DNA of 64,000 nucleotides from Roseivivax lentus (GCF_900156805.1 NZ_FTOQ01000004.1:248001-312000), one strand, 5' to 3'. Positions 1-9,418 are shown, counted from the first letter of the stretch. Notes: generated by a model not told the origin, from the letters alone. Made by a program: numbers and translations.

Positions 1-816
1 GCCGATCGCGGCACGCTCTGCATATCCAGCCAAGTGGGCTGCACGCTGACCTGCTCGTTCTGCCATACCGGCACGCAGAAGCTGGTGCGCAACCTGACCG
101 CCGGTGAAATCGTCGGCCAGATCATGGTGGCGCGCGACGATCTCGGCGAGTGGCCCGAACAGGGCGCGCCCAAGAACGAGACGCGGCTTCTGTCCAACGT
201 CGTGCTGATGGGCATGGGCGAGCCGCTCTACAATTTCGACAACGTGCGGGACGCGATGAAGATCGCAATGGACGGCGAGGGCATCTCGCTGTCGCGGCGC
301 CGCATCACGCTGTCCACGTCGGGCGTCGTGCCCGAGATCGCCAAGACCGCCGAGGAAATCGGGTGTCTTTTGGCAGTGTCCTTCCACGCCACCACCGACG
401 AGGTGCGCGACAAGCTGGTGCCGATCAACAAGCGCTGGAACATCGAGACGCTTCTGGGCGCGCTCAGGGAATATCCGCGCCTGTCCAATTCCGAACGGAT
501 CACGTTCGAATATGTGATGCTGAAGGACGTGAACGACAGCGACGCCGATGCGCGGCGGCTGGTGAAGCTGATCGCGGGCATTCCCGCCAAGATCAACCTC
601 ATCCCCTTCAACGAATGGCCCGGCGCGCCCTACGAGCGCTCGGACTGGAGCCGGATCGAGGCCTTCGCGGATATCATCTACAAGGCGGGCTATGCCTCGC
701 CGATCCGCACGCCGCGGGGCGAGGATATCATGGCCGCCTGCGGTCAGCTCAAATCCGCGACCGAACGCGCCCGCAAGAGCCGCCGCGAGATCGAGGCCGA
801 AGCCGCCCGCGGCTGA
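1..816 (+). CDS. rlmN: Dual-specificity RNA methyltransferase RlmN, 3' part (5' end outside window)
   Basis: Radical-SAM enzyme that makes 2-methyladenosine in 23S rRNA (A2503) and in some tRNAs. The reading frame is open from base 1, so 271 residues of a protein usually near 390 are visible. The 4Fe-4S/SAM motif CTLTCSFC is at fragment residues 14-21. A glycine-rich GMGEPL segment follows. The AACGQL segment near the C-terminus carries the methyl-carrying cysteine of the family. The ATG/GTG codons inside are not the real start. The next gene is convergent, so this is the end of its transcript. Identification is secure; the missing part is only a window effect. Confidence 0.95.
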   Translation, partial: ADRGTLCISSQVGCTLTCSFCHTGTQKLVRNLTAGEIVGQIMVARDDLGEWPEQGAPKNETRLLSNVVLMGMGEPLYNFDNVRDAMKIAMDGEGISLSRRRITLSTSGVVPEIAKTAEEIGCLLAVSFHATTDEVRDKLVPINKRWNIETLLGALREYPRLSNSERITFEYVMLKDVNDSDADARRLVKLIAGIPAKINLIPFNEWPGAPYERSDWSRIEAFADIIYKAGYASPIRTPRGEDIMAACGQLKSATERARKSRREIEAEAARG

Positions 817-849
817 GGCTGAGGTTGAGGCTCATGCTGCCGCCGCGGC

Positions 850-2082
850 TCACTCCGCGGCGATCACACCTTGCTGTCGCGCCGCCTCGAGCCGCCAATG
901 CGGCAGACGGATGCGCGCGACCGTATGGGTGGCGTCCGCGTCGATTTCGAACGCGCCGCCATGCAGTTCCACGAGCTTGCGGGTCAGGGGCAGGCCAAGG
1001 CCAAGCCCGCCGCGAGCATCGCGCCGGTCGATGGCCGTGCCCACCACGAAGGGTTTGTACAGCTCCGCCAGGTCCACCTCCGGCGCCAGCGTGCCGTTGT
1101 CGCGGACGATGATCTCGAGGTTGCCCTCCGCATCCTGCGCGGTCTCCAGCACCATGTCCGACCCGCCATGCACGATCGCGTTCAGCGACAGCGCCGCCAG
1201 CGCCAGCTTGAGCTGATCCGGATCGGCCTGCACCGGGCCGTCATATCCCAGATGTCCCAGCGATATTCGCCGGTCGGCGCCCTCGGCGGTCGGGACATGC
1301 ATCGCGACCACGTCTTCGACAAGCGCGCGCAGCGCAACCGGGCGGTCGTTCAGGCGCAATTCACCAGTCTGGGCGTCCGAGAAGGTGATGACCGCATCGA
1401 TCAGCTTGGCAAGGTTCTCCGAGGCCCGGATCGCCGCGTCCGCAAGCCGCGCCTCGAGCGGGCCGTCGATGCGCGCGTGCAGCATCCGCAGGCTGCCCAG
1501 CGCCACGGTCAGAGGCGTGCGCAATTCGTGGCTGATGAGATTGAAGAAACCGGCCTGGCTGATATCGGGCTCTTGCGGCGCCTTGGCCAGCGGCGCGGCC
1601 TCGAGGGCGGCGACGACGGCGCGCCCGAGCGCCCGCAACGTCGCAAGCTGCGCCTCGTCCGGCATCTCGTGCGGCTTGAGGTCGAGCGCGCAGAGGCTGC
1701 CGAAACGGTACCCGCTCGACAGAACCAGCGGCGCGCCTGCGTAGAAGCGCGCGCCGGGGCTGCCCGGCACGACCATCGGATGGTTCCGGAACCGCGGGTC
1801 CTTCGTCATGTCCGGCACCACCATCACGTTGTCGGACATGATCGCGTAGGTGCAGAAGCTCTGCGCCTTCGGCATCGTCGGCAGGTCCATGCCCACCACG
1901 GACTTGTACCATTGTTCCTCGCCCTCGATCACCGAGATATGCGCCAAGGGGCAGTCGAAAAGCACCCGCACCGCCTCGCAGATCGCGTCGAAGACCGGAT
2001 CGTTGCCGGGCGTCAGCCCGGGCACGGCGCGCAGCGCGGCCAGACGCTCTTGCTCGTTGAAGGGGATCGGATAGCTGCGCAT
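850..2082 (-). CDS. GAF-domain sensor histidine kinase
   Basis: Predicted soluble two-component sensor kinase of 410 residues. A GAF domain (about 20-160) is followed by a HisKA dimerisation segment with the H-box SHELRTPL (184-191, phospho-acceptor His185). An HATPase domain carries an N-box asparagine near 301, a DNG motif at 328-330 and a GLGLGLP lid at 359-365. No transmembrane segment is visible, so it should sense a cytoplasmic signal, possibly a small molecule or redox state bound by GAF. No response regulator lies beside it, so the partner is elsewhere. It is convergent with rlmN. Domain assignment is firm; the signal is unknown. Confidence 0.88.
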   Translation of the reverse strand: MRSYPIPFNEQERLAALRAVPGLTPGNDPVFDAICEAVRVLFDCPLAHISVIEGEEQWYKSVVGMDLPTMPKAQSFCTYAIMSDNVMVVPDMTKDPRFRNHPMVVPGSPGARFYAGAPLVLSSGYRFGSLCALDLKPHEMPDEAQLATLRALGRAVVAALEAAPLAKAPQEPDISQAGFFNLISHELRTPLTVALGSLRMLHARIDGPLEARLADAAIRASENLAKLIDAVITFSDAQTGELRLNDRPVALRALVEDVVAMHVPTAEGADRRISLGHLGYDGPVQADPDQLKLALAALSLNAIVHGGSDMVLETAQDAEGNLEIIVRDNGTLAPEVDLAELYKPFVVGTAIDRRDARGGLGLGLPLTRKLVELHGGAFEIDADATHTVARIRLPHWRLEAARQQGVIAAE

Positions 2083-2311
2083 GGGTCGCCTCGCCTCGGT
2101 TCGGAACAGTGCTGAAATGCAGTGCTAAAGGGACTTTTTGGCCAATCTGTGACCCTCGCCTGTTTGCCGCATGCCATGCCTTCTCAGGGTGAAGGGAACG
2201 GTGTGAAGCGCGCGCCCGGACTGCGTGCCTGTGGCGCGCGGCGCGCACCGCCATGGAAAGCGCCGCCCCGCGCGCCATCTATCCCGCGAAGACAGGCGAA
2301 AGGATGGACGG

Positions 2312-2842
2312 ATGGCACGATGGGTTCTGGCGATGGCGGCCGCGGCGATGCTGGCGGGATGCGCGGGGCGTCCGTCACTCGATGCCGAGAAACTCTCGGA
2401 CCGCGATCTCGATCTTGAGCGGTTCTTCGCGGGCGAGACCCGGGCCTATGGCCAGTTCCAGGATGTCCTCGGCAATGTCAGCCGGCGCTTCACCGTGGAT
2501 ATCGACGGGCGCTGGGACGGGCAGACACTGCGGCTCGTGGAGGATTTCGTCTACGAGGACGGCAGCACCGAGCAACGCATCTGGACGCTGGAGAAGACCG
2601 GCGCGGAGACCTGGCGCGGCACGGCCCCCGGGGTGATCGGCACAGCGCGCGGCACCGAGGCGGGCGATACGTTCAACTGGGGCTACACGATCGACCTGCC
2701 GCTCGGGGACGGCACGACGACGCGGGTCACCTTCGACGACTGGATGTGGCTACTCTCCGACGACCGGCTGCTGAACAAGGCCTACATGTCGAAATACGGC
2801 CTGCCCGTGGGTGAGGTCACGATCTTCTTCGAGAAACCCTGA
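2312..2842 (+). CDS. DUF3833-type lipoprotein
   Basis: 176-residue predicted lipoprotein. The ATG at 2312 is chosen because it follows an AAAGGA ribosome site and begins a short signal peptide ending in the lipobox LAGC. Longer in-frame starts would put charged sequence before the signal. The mature part has the DUF3833 look: an F-x-G-x-T-x-A-x-G start, then alternating beta-rich segments with several Trp and a WMWLLSDDRLLNKAYMSK stretch. Its function is not established; the family is widespread in proteobacteria and often predicted to be an envelope lipoprotein. It stands alone, with a convergent LysR gene downstream. Confidence 0.8.
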   Translation: MARWVLAMAAAAMLAGCAGRPSLDAEKLSDRDLDLERFFAGETRAYGQFQDVLGNVSRRFTVDIDGRWDGQTLRLVEDFVYEDGSTEQRIWTLEKTGAETWRGTAPGVIGTARGTEAGDTFNWGYTIDLPLGDGTTTRVTFDDWMWLLSDDRLLNKAYMSKYGLPVGEVTIFFEKP

Positions 2843-2853
2843 CGCGGGCCATG

Positions 2854-2886
2854 AAAAAGGCCCGGACGCCGCGGAGCGTCCAGGCC
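2854..2886 (-). terminator. Intrinsic terminator of the LysR gene
   Basis: On the minus strand a GC-rich hairpin (stem GGCC, one mismatch, then GGACGC paired with GCGTCC, loop of six) is followed by five T. It lies about 30 bases past the LysR stop codon and fits a rho-independent terminator. Confidence 0.75.
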
Positions 2887-2915
2887 AGGTATTGCCTCGG
2901 AACAGGCAGGGGAAC

Positions 2916-3821
2916 TTACCAGTCGGTCGCGCCGGTATCGGCGAATTGATGGACCAGGAAATCGATGAAGGCGCGCACCTTAGGCTGGGTGAACCGGCCC
3001 GGCGGATAGACCGCGTAGATGCCCTGCGTCTCGGCGGGCAGGTCCGGAATGGCGTCCTCGACCAGACCCGAGGCCATCGCGTCGCCGTACAGGAAGGACG
3101 GCAGGTAGGCGATGCCGAGGCCCGCGATACAGGCATTCAGCAGCGACTGGCCGTCGTTGACCGACAACCAGCCCGCGGTGCGCACCTGGCGCTTCTCGCC
3201 CGAAGGCGCGGTCACCTTCCAGACATTGCCCGAGGATTGGTTGGAATAATGCAGAAGCTTGTGCTCGTTCAGATCGTCGATCCGGGCCGGGCGGCCGAAC
3301 TTCTGGAAATACCCCGGCGAGGCGATCATCCGCTTCTGGCATTCCGCCAGCTTGCGGGCCCGCAGCGTCGAGTCCTCCAGCTCGCCGATGCGGATGGCCA
3401 TGTCGAAGCCTTCCGAGATCAGCTCCACGTAACGGTTGTTCAGCACCATGTTCACGGTGATGTCCGGGAATTCCGCCAGGAAATCGCCCAGCACCGGCGA
3501 GAGGTGGTTCACCCCGAAATCCGTCGCCACCGAAATGCGCAGAAGCCCCGAGGGCGCCGATTGCATCGAGGTGACGAGCGCATCCGCCTCGCCCGCATCG
3601 TTCAGAACGCGGCGCGCCCGGTCGTAATAGGCCAGTCCGATCTCCGTCGGACTGACCCGCCGGGTCGTTCGGTTCAACAGCCGTGCGCCCAATCGCGCCT
3701 CCAGCGAGGAGACGTGTTTCGACACAGCGGATTTGGAAATACCCATCTTCTTGGCGGCATCGGTGAAGCCCCCCTGATCCACCACTGTGGCGAACGCCTC
3801 CATCTCGGTCAGCCGATCCAT
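2916..3821 (-). CDS. LysR-family transcriptional regulator
   Basis: 301-residue LysR-type regulator with an N-terminal winged helix-turn-helix (FTDAAKKMGISKSAVSKHVSSLE, about residues 18-40) and a C-terminal periplasmic-binding-like effector domain. It belongs to the broad group containing DsdC/AaeR-like regulators of small-molecule responses. The ATG at 3821 is preferred over longer versions because it has an AAGGAG ribosome site 8 bases upstream and gives the usual LysR length. The gene diverges from the DUF4399 gene starting at 4020, so it may control that gene, itself, or both through the 200-base gap. The ligand is not predictable. Confidence 0.88.
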   Translation of the reverse strand: MDRLTEMEAFATVVDQGGFTDAAKKMGISKSAVSKHVSSLEARLGARLLNRTTRRVSPTEIGLAYYDRARRVLNDAGEADALVTSMQSAPSGLLRISVATDFGVNHLSPVLGDFLAEFPDITVNMVLNNRYVELISEGFDMAIRIGELEDSTLRARKLAECQKRMIASPGYFQKFGRPARIDDLNEHKLLHYSNQSSGNVWKVTAPSGEKRQVRTAGWLSVNDGQSLLNACIAGLGIAYLPSFLYGDAMASGLVEDAIPDLPAETQGIYAVYPPGRFTQPKVRAFIDFLVHQFADTGATDW

Positions 3822-3950
3822 TAGGCCGCTCCTTCGCGTCATTCGTCGTCGGCGATCTGTATCGTTGGAGATCTGGGCACAATCGCGGCGCGCGGCGGAC
3901 AATTGGAAGGTAATTGCGGGTTGCGTTCGCGATTCGGAAACGCGGCAAAG

Positions 3951-3978
3951 GCGACAGGCGGCGGGGGCGTGCTATACT
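3951..3978 (+). promoter_or_regulatory. Candidate sigma-70-type promoter of the DUF4399 gene
   Basis: GCGACA (3951-3956, four of six matches to TTGACA) and TATACT (3973-3978, five of six to TATAAT) are 16 bases apart. They lie about 40 bases before the ATG at 4020. Pattern match only. Confidence 0.4.
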
Positions 3979-4019
3979 TATGGGTGTGCCGTCAGGGCAC
4001 CGATTATGGGAGAAAATCG

Positions 4020-4469
4020 ATGTTTTCACGTCTCACAACGGCAACCTGCCTCGCCTTCAGCCTGCTTGCCGCGCCGGTCATTGCGCAGGAGGCCACGCCC
4101 GCGCCGGAAGGGGCGGAGCTCTATTTCATCAGCCTCGAGGACGGCGCCACCGTGTCGTCGCCGGTGACGGTCCGCTTCGGTCTGTCGGGCATGGGCGTCG
4201 CACCGGCCGGAACCGAACGCGAAGCGACGGGCCACCACCACGTTCTGGTGAACCGCGCCCCCTTCGGCGAGGCCGAGGGCGATGACGAAGCGATGATGAA
4301 CGGGCTGCCCGCGGACGACAATCACCGCCATTTCGGCGGCGGTCAGACGCAGACCACGCTTGAGCTGGCACCGGGCGCGCATACCCTGCAGCTGGTGCTG
4401 GGCGACGCGATGCACCGTCCGCACGACCCGGTCGTGGCCTCTGATCAGATCACCATCACCGTCGAATAG
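4020..4469 (+). CDS. Secreted DUF4399 protein
   Basis: 149-residue exported protein. A GGGAGAA ribosome site decides the ATG at 4020. An N-terminal signal peptide ends near VIA-QE (about residue 22). The rest matches DUF4399: YFISLEDGATVSSPVTVRFGLSGM, then a histidine-rich GHHHVLV, a DDNHRHFGGGQT motif and a final TLQLVLGDAMHRPHDP. The family is periplasmic and of unknown role; the conserved histidines suggest metal or ligand binding, but that is inference. It is followed at once by a strong terminator, so it is probably monocistronic, and it diverges from a LysR regulator. Confidence 0.85.
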   Translation: MFSRLTTATCLAFSLLAAPVIAQEATPAPEGAELYFISLEDGATVSSPVTVRFGLSGMGVAPAGTEREATGHHHVLVNRAPFGEAEGDDEAMMNGLPADDNHRHFGGGQTQTTLELAPGAHTLQLVLGDAMHRPHDPVVASDQITITVE

Positions 4470-4476
4470 GCCCACG

Positions 4477-4520
4477 CGAAAACGCCGCCGCCGGGTTTGG
4501 TCCGGCGGCGGCGCTCTTTT
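4477..4520. terminator. Bidirectional intrinsic terminator
   Basis: A perfect 12-bp stem (CGCCGCCGCCGG, loop of seven, complement) is followed on + by CTCTTTT. It is preceded by AAAA, which reads as a T-run on the minus strand. It serves both the DUF4399 gene and the convergent DJ-1/PfpI gene. Confidence 0.88.
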
Positions 4521-4553
4521 CAATGTATCAGTTCAAACGACGGAAGACGTCGA

Positions 4554-5114
4554 TCAGGCGGCGTCGCGGTCCTGCGTTCCCGCTTCGACGGCATCCACGA
4601 TTTTCGCGACGAAAGCGTCAAGATCGCCGGGATTGCGGCTGGTGATGATGCCGGCATCCGCAACGACGGTCTCGTCCACCCACTCCGCGCCGGCGTTCAT
4701 CACATCGGTCTTGATCGACGGATAGGAGGTCGCCTTGCGGCCCTTCAGGATATCGGCCTCGACCAGAAGCCACGGCGCGTGGCAGATCGCGGCGACCGGC
4801 TTGCCCGCCTTGTGGAACGTGCGGATCGTGTCGATCACGTCCTGTTCAACGCGCAGAAGATCGGGATTGATCTGACCACCCGGCAGCACGAGCGCATCGT
4901 ATTCGGCCGGATCGATCTCGGACAGCTTGGCGTCTGCCTCGGCCTCGCGGCCCCAATCGTCGGTGTCCCAGCCCATGATGGACTGACCGTCGAGCGTGGC
5001 GACATGAACCGTGGCGCCGTGATCGCGCAAGGTGTCGCGCGGCACTTCAAGCTCGGATTGCTCGAAGCCGTTGGTGGAGATGATAAGGATCTTCGCGGTG
5101 CTGATCGTCGGCAT
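4554..5114 (-). CDS. DJ-1/PfpI-family protein
   Basis: 186-residue class I glutamine amidotransferase-like protein of the PfpI/YhbO type. The predicted nucleophile Cys112 sits in AAICHAPW with His113 beside it, and Glu18 (GFEQSE) is the conserved acidic residue near the N-terminus. Family members have been described as intracellular proteases, chaperones or deglycases of glyoxal-modified proteins and nucleotides; the exact activity here cannot be told. The ATG at 5114 has a strong GGAGG site; a longer in-frame start lacks one. It is probably stress related and transcribed alone. Confidence 0.88.
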   Translation of the reverse strand: MPTISTAKILIISTNGFEQSELEVPRDTLRDHGATVHVATLDGQSIMGWDTDDWGREAEADAKLSEIDPAEYDALVLPGGQINPDLLRVEQDVIDTIRTFHKAGKPVAAICHAPWLLVEADILKGRKATSYPSIKTDVMNAGAEWVDETVVADAGIITSRNPGDLDAFVAKIVDAVEAGTQDRDAA

Positions 5115-5274
5115 GTGAGGGCCTCCTTTCGAAATCTGGTGCGGGCCTTCACCCGCTTCATAGGACAAACGAAGAGGCGGGCCGCACGGTTCCGGAAAGA
5201 TGTGCGGAAGTTACGCTTTCATGCGCGGACAATCGCCTCTTGACGGCGCGCGCGCCCTTGGCGACACCCGCCCC

Positions 5275-5733
5275 ATGCCAGATTTATACGCCTTCACCGA
5301 CGGAGCCTGCTCCGGCAATCCGGGCCCCGGGGGATGGGGCGCGCTGTTGCAGGCGCGCGACGGCGCGGCGGTGGTGAAGGAACGCGAGCTTTCGGGCGGC
5401 GAGGCCACGACCACCAACAACCGGATGGAGCTTCTGGCGGCGATCCATGCGCTGGAAAGCCTGTCGCGACCGTCGGAGATCACCATCGTGACCGACAGCG
5501 CCTATGTGAAAAACGGCGTGACGGGCTGGATCCACGGCTGGAAGAAGAACGGCTGGAAGACCGCCGCGAAAAAGCCGGTGAAGAATGCCGAGCTGTGGCA
5601 GCGCCTCGATGCCGCGCAGGCCCGGCACGACGTGACGTGGAAATGGGTCAAGGGCCATGCGGGCCATCCCGAGAACGAACGCGCGGACGAGTTGGCCCGC
5701 GCGGGCATGGCCCCGTTCAAGCCGTCGAAATGA
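5275..5733 (+). CDS. rnhA: Ribonuclease HI
   Basis: 152-residue RNase HI, which cuts the RNA strand of RNA-DNA hybrids such as R-loops and Okazaki primers. The catalytic carboxylates are all visible: Asp9 ([11 protein letters not shown]), Glu52 (NNRMELLA), Asp74 (VTDSAYV) and Asp138 (NERADELA), with His128 in the flexible loop (VKGHAGH). A basic handle ([12 protein letters not shown]) is present, as in the E. coli enzyme. The ATG at 5275 gives the standard length. Its stop overlaps the start of the next gene by 4 bases, implying translational coupling. Confidence 0.95.
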   Translation: MPDLYAFTDGACSGNPGPGGWGALLQARDGAAVVKERELSGGEATTTNNRMELLAAIHALESLSRPSEITIVTDSAYVKNGVTGWIHGWKKNGWKTAAKKPVKNAELWQRLDAAQARHDVTWKWVKGHAGHPENERADELARAGMAPFKPSK

Positions 5734-6377
5734 CCCTCTTCACGCTTCTCGATTACGCCGCGGTCCTCGTCTTCGCGGCCACCGGCGCGCTCAGCGCCTC
5801 GCGGGCGCAGCTCGACGTGGTGGGCTTCATCTTCCTCGCCTGTCTGACCGGCGTCGGCGGCGGCACGGTGCGGGACCTGCTGCTCGACCGGAACCCGGTC
5901 TTCTGGATCGCCGATCCGAATTACCTCGCCGTGGCGGGCCTGACCGCGCTTGTGGTCTTCTTCACCGCGCACCGGCTGGAAAGCCGCCTCGTCGCCCTGC
6001 GCTGGCTCGACAGCGCGGCGCTGGGCGTGGCGGCGGCGGCGGGTTCGGGCATCGCCGTCTCGCTGGGGCTGCCCGCGCCGATGGTGCTGGTCATGGGCAT
6101 GGTCACCGCCTGTCTCGGCGGCCTCATGCGCGACGTGGTCACCAACGATGTGCCCGTGGTGCTGAGCCAGGGCGAGCTTTACGTGACCTGCGCGCTGGCC
6201 GGATCGCTGACCACGCTGGGCTGCGCCTGGCTGGGGCTTGGCGACCTGATCGCGGCGATGGCCTGCATCGCGGTGACCTTCGGGCTGCGCGCGGGCACGC
6301 TGCTTCTGGGCTGGAACCTGCCCACCTACAAGAGCACGCCGCCCCGCGAGCAGACCCCGCCCGACGAGACACGCTAG
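5730..6377 (+). CDS. UPF0126/TRIC-type membrane protein
   Basis: 215-residue integral membrane protein with about seven hydrophobic helices arranged as two internal repeats. Each repeat ends in a glycine/Arg-Asp motif: [17 protein letters not shown] in the first half and [13 protein letters not shown] in the second. This is the UPF0126 family, related to trimeric intracellular cation channels; some bacterial members have been linked to glycine uptake. The ATG overlaps the rnhA stop (ATGA). The physiological substrate cannot be read from the sequence. Confidence 0.87.
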   Translation: MTLFTLLDYAAVLVFAATGALSASRAQLDVVGFIFLACLTGVGGGTVRDLLLDRNPVFWIADPNYLAVAGLTALVVFFTAHRLESRLVALRWLDSAALGVAAAAGSGIAVSLGLPAPMVLVMGMVTACLGGLMRDVVTNDVPVVLSQGELYVTCALAGSLTTLGCAWLGLGDLIAAMACIAVTFGLRAGTLLLGWNLPTYKSTPPREQTPPDETR

Positions 6378-6383
6378 GCCGGA

Positions 6384-7250
6384 TCAGAGTGTGCGCAGAT
6401 CGCCGTCGGCGGTCACGCAGGTGATCCGGGTCAGGCCCGCCCGCGCCTTCAGCGCCTGCAAGGCCGCGACGTCCATGAACACCCCCGCCGTGGAGAGCGC
6501 ATCCGCCAGTGTCGCGCGCGGCGCCTCGATGCTGATCGTGGACCAGAGCGGCGCGGCACCGGTGGACGACAGGATATGCCCGCCGCTTGCCAGTTGCATG
6601 GCCCCGGGGCTCGACGTGGCGACCGCCCCGTCGCGCAGGCTGCGGTGACCCATAAGGCCCGCCGCCGGGTCCGCCAGGCCCAGCCGGAACGGCCCGCCCA
6701 GCGCCTGATGCTCGCCGATATCGACCAGCGCCTCGGTCGCGCCACGCGCCGCCAGGTGATCGCGCACGAGATCGGTGGCATAGCCCTGCGCGATGCCGTT
6801 GAAGGTCAGCGCCTGGCCGGGGGCAAGCGTGATCGCGTCGCCCAGCGTGACGCGCCTCCAGCCCACCAAGGCCCGCGCCGCCGCCGCATCGCCGCCCGTG
6901 GCCAGGGCCTGCCATAGGGGCTGGACGCTCGGGTCGAAGAGCCCGCCGGTGGCCGTATGCGCGCGGTCCGCTTCGCGGGCGAGGTCGCGGAACATCGCGC
7001 TCGGGCTAAGCCGCCCGGTGCGGTTCAGCCGCGAGACCTCGCTGTCCGTCCGGTAGATCGAGAAAGCGGCCTCGACCCGCGCGAGGATCGCCGGAATATC
7101 CTCGAGCGCCGCCGTCACCTCGGCCCGGGGGCCTCGCAGCGTCACCGACACCTCCGCCCCCAGCGCCTGGCCCGACCATGTTGCGGCGTGGCCCCAGCGC
7201 GGCGCGCAGGCGAAGGCCGCCGTCAGGGTGAGGAACCGCCGCCGCCTCAT
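6384..7250 (-). CDS. apbE: FAD:protein FMN transferase (ApbE/NosX family)
   Basis: 288-residue exported ApbE protein. It would transfer FMN from FAD onto a Thr of a target FMN-binding domain in the periplasm. The N-terminus has an Arg-rich RRRRFLTL stretch and hydrophobic core, which could be a Tat-type signal. Family motifs include FNGIAQGYATD and DALSTAG. The start at 7250 overlaps the stop of the upstream NosR-like gene by 4 bases (ATGA), so the obvious substrate is that neighbour's FMN-binding domain. This pairing is the classical nosR-nosX arrangement, but no nosZ is present here. Longer reading frames through 8300 are antisense-frame artefacts. Confidence 0.9.
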   Translation of the reverse strand: MRRRRFLTLTAAFACAPRWGHAATWSGQALGAEVSVTLRGPRAEVTAALEDIPAILARVEAAFSIYRTDSEVSRLNRTGRLSPSAMFRDLAREADRAHTATGGLFDPSVQPLWQALATGGDAAAARALVGWRRVTLGDAITLAPGQALTFNGIAQGYATDLVRDHLAARGATEALVDIGEHQALGGPFRLGLADPAAGLMGHRSLRDGAVATSSPGAMQLASGGHILSSTGAAPLWSTISIEAPRATLADALSTAGVFMDVAALQALKARAGLTRITCVTADGDLRTL

Positions 7251-9358
7251 TCGGCGGGCACCTGGTTCGGATGACCGGTAACCCGCGGGGCACGCTTGGC
7301 GCTGCGGTTCTGCAGGACCAGCGGCACGCAGGTTTCGGCATCGTCGTGGATCGTCACGCAGTCGAGGCACTGGAAACATTCGGAATAATCGATCCGACCG
7401 GATTTCTCGATCGCCCCGTAGGCGCATTTCACCCGGCAGAGCTGACAGGGCGAACCGCATTCCGCGCGGCGCGGGATCCAGCGGCGCAGACGCAGCGCCC
7501 CGCCGATGGCCATGAGCGCGCCCAGCGGGCAGACATAGCGGCAGAAGCCCTTGAACAGCACCATGCCGAGAAACACCCAGAACAGCGCATAGGCGGCGTA
7601 GTACCATTCGCGCAGGAAGAAGGTGGTGATCGCGGTCTTGAACGGCTCCACCTCGGCGGCCTTGTCCATCGCGGAGGGGATGGTGAGGATGACCGCCACA
7701 AGCGCCGCCAGCACCGCGTACTTGATCCATTTGAGCCACCGGTCCCACCGCGCCGGCACGTCGATCTGCGGGATGCGCAGGAGGCGCCCCACATGATGGG
7801 CGAATTCCTGCAGCGCGCCGAACGGGCACAGCCAGCCGCAGAACAGCCCCCGCCCCCAGAGCACGAAGCCGAGGATGGTCACCGCCCAGATCAACAGCGA
7901 AAACGGATCGTAAAGAAGGAACGCATAGGAGCCCCCGGCCAGCGCCGTCTGCAGCGCGGCCAGCGGCGTGACGATGGACAATTGTCCCTGCCCCCACCAA
8001 CCGACGAAGCCCAGAACCACGGCCAAAACGCCCAGCCGAACGGGCGTGAAGGCGGCCAGCCCCGCGAGCCAGGATTGCGCGAAGAGAAGGCTGGGCACCA
8101 TGACGCCCAAAAGCGCGGCCAGCACGACCAGATCGCCCTGCCGGTTGCGGATCGCCTCCTGCCAGGGCGCCAGCCGTTCGATCTGGCCGGGGCGGGTGAA
8201 GAACCGCTCGGGCGTGGCGTGGCTCAGGGCCAGCGTGGCCGATCCGATTTCGGGCTGGAACATGCCGTGCTCGCGTACCGCCTGCACCTTCAGCGTCCAT
8301 TCGGCGGCCGGATCGAAGCCCAGACGCCGGTCGGTCCGCAGGATCAGCGCCGCGCCGTCATGCAGCGCTTCGGGCACATCCTCCGCGAGCCCCACGAAGA
8401 GGTCCGCATCGCGGAGGGCAACGGGAAGGCCGCCCTGCTCCGCCGACAGCCAGTCCGGCGAGGTGTTGCGCACGAAATCCTCGGAGACGAGGCCGTGCCG
8501 CGCGGTTTCCACCACGAGGATCGGCTCGTCGAAATCGGAGATTTCCATGAAGCGCTGCAATTCCTCGAAGGTGTCGTCGTCCAGCACCGCCCGCGCGATG
8601 GCGGGCGGGCCCAGATCCACGACCCAGAGATCGAGATAGGTCTCGTCGGGGTAATCGCTGGCCTCGGGGTCGTCATCGGCCCAGACGGTGCCCGCGAATT
8701 CCGCGTCGATCTCGGCATTGGTGACGCGCTTATGCGCCACGAGCCCCTGATCGACCAGCGCCTGCCAGTCGAGGTCTTCCATGTGATCGGGGTTCGGATG
8801 CGCAGGCGGACCCGATGCGATCCCCTGCATCTTCTCGCGCGCCACGGCCAGCGTTGCGGCCAGCACCGATTCGTGCGCGATCCGCACGCTCGCCGTCGCC
8901 TTGGTCACCCCGTCGAGATAGACCAGCGATCCGCCTGCCGTCGCGCCGCCGTAAGGCGTGCCGACGACCATGCTTTCGGAAATGGAATGGCCTTCATATT
9001 GCTCGAAGAAGGCATGGAACGGCGCCTGTCCCAGCCCCGAGACGAAGATCGGCTCGTTGTGGTCGAGCAGCCGGACCGAGATGAAGCGCCCCTCGAGGTC
9101 GAGCACCACCAACACGTTGATCGGCGCCCCGGAAAAGCCGGGCAGCGGGGCCAGCGGCAGCGTTTCGAAGACGTAGCCCGCATGCTGGCCGCCCGAGTTC
9201 AGCAGCTCGTAGACGCCGTCCTCGCTGATCTGTTCGCCGAGGCTCATGGGCGCGATGATCTTCTCGGCGAGACGCGCGCGATCGGAGGGCTCGGCCGAGG
9301 CCGAGACCGCGCAGACAAGCCATAGACAGGCGGCAAGAAGGGCGCGTAATCCTCGCAT
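7247..9358 (-). CDS. NosR/NirI-like membrane flavo-iron-sulfur protein
   Basis: About 703 residues. In order: a signal peptide (ATG at 9358 begins it), a periplasmic FMN-binding domain (about 60-190), a variable periplasmic part, then a membrane half with several helices. The membrane half has two cysteine motifs of the NapH/NosR/CcoG type (CGWLCPFGALQE and CRYVCPLGALMA). The C-terminus is cytoplasmic and ferredoxin-like (CGSPCQLCRVKC and CFQCLDC). NosR supplies electrons for nitrous oxide reduction; NirI relatives act near nitrite reductase. Here neither nosZ nor nirS is nearby, so the electron acceptor is unknown. An upstream TTG at 9394 is possible but has no signal-peptide logic. Confidence 0.82.
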   Translation of the reverse strand: MRGLRALLAACLWLVCAVSASAEPSDRARLAEKIIAPMSLGEQISEDGVYELLNSGGQHAGYVFETLPLAPLPGFSGAPINVLVVLDLEGRFISVRLLDHNEPIFVSGLGQAPFHAFFEQYEGHSISESMVVGTPYGGATAGGSLVYLDGVTKATASVRIAHESVLAATLAVAREKMQGIASGPPAHPNPDHMEDLDWQALVDQGLVAHKRVTNAEIDAEFAGTVWADDDPEASDYPDETYLDLWVVDLGPPAIARAVLDDDTFEELQRFMEISDFDEPILVVETARHGLVSEDFVRNTSPDWLSAEQGGLPVALRDADLFVGLAEDVPEALHDGAALILRTDRRLGFDPAAEWTLKVQAVREHGMFQPEIGSATLALSHATPERFFTRPGQIERLAPWQEAIRNRQGDLVVLAALLGVMVPSLLFAQSWLAGLAAFTPVRLGVLAVVLGFVGWWGQGQLSIVTPLAALQTALAGGSYAFLLYDPFSLLIWAVTILGFVLWGRGLFCGWLCPFGALQEFAHHVGRLLRIPQIDVPARWDRWLKWIKYAVLAALVAVILTIPSAMDKAAEVEPFKTAITTFFLREWYYAAYALFWVFLGMVLFKGFCRYVCPLGALMAIGGALRLRRWIPRRAECGSPCQLCRVKCAYGAIEKSGRIDYSECFQCLDCVTIHDDAETCVPLVLQNRSAKRAPRVTGHPNQVPAE

Positions 9359-9418
9359 GATGCCGAAGCCTATGGGCAAGCCGTCCGCGCCCAAATGCGA
9401 CCTTGGTGCGGGGAGAGA

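Noticed and set aside
6384..8300. Apparent 638-residue fusion containing ApbE
   Set aside because: The extra N-terminal part is the NosR-like gene in a wrong frame; ApbE has its own start at 7250 with an ATGA overlap.
7271..9325. 684-residue + frame opposite the NosR-like gene
   Set aside because: Same artefact: low-complexity Arg/His/Gln-rich translation of GC-rich antisense; the minus-strand gene has clear domains.
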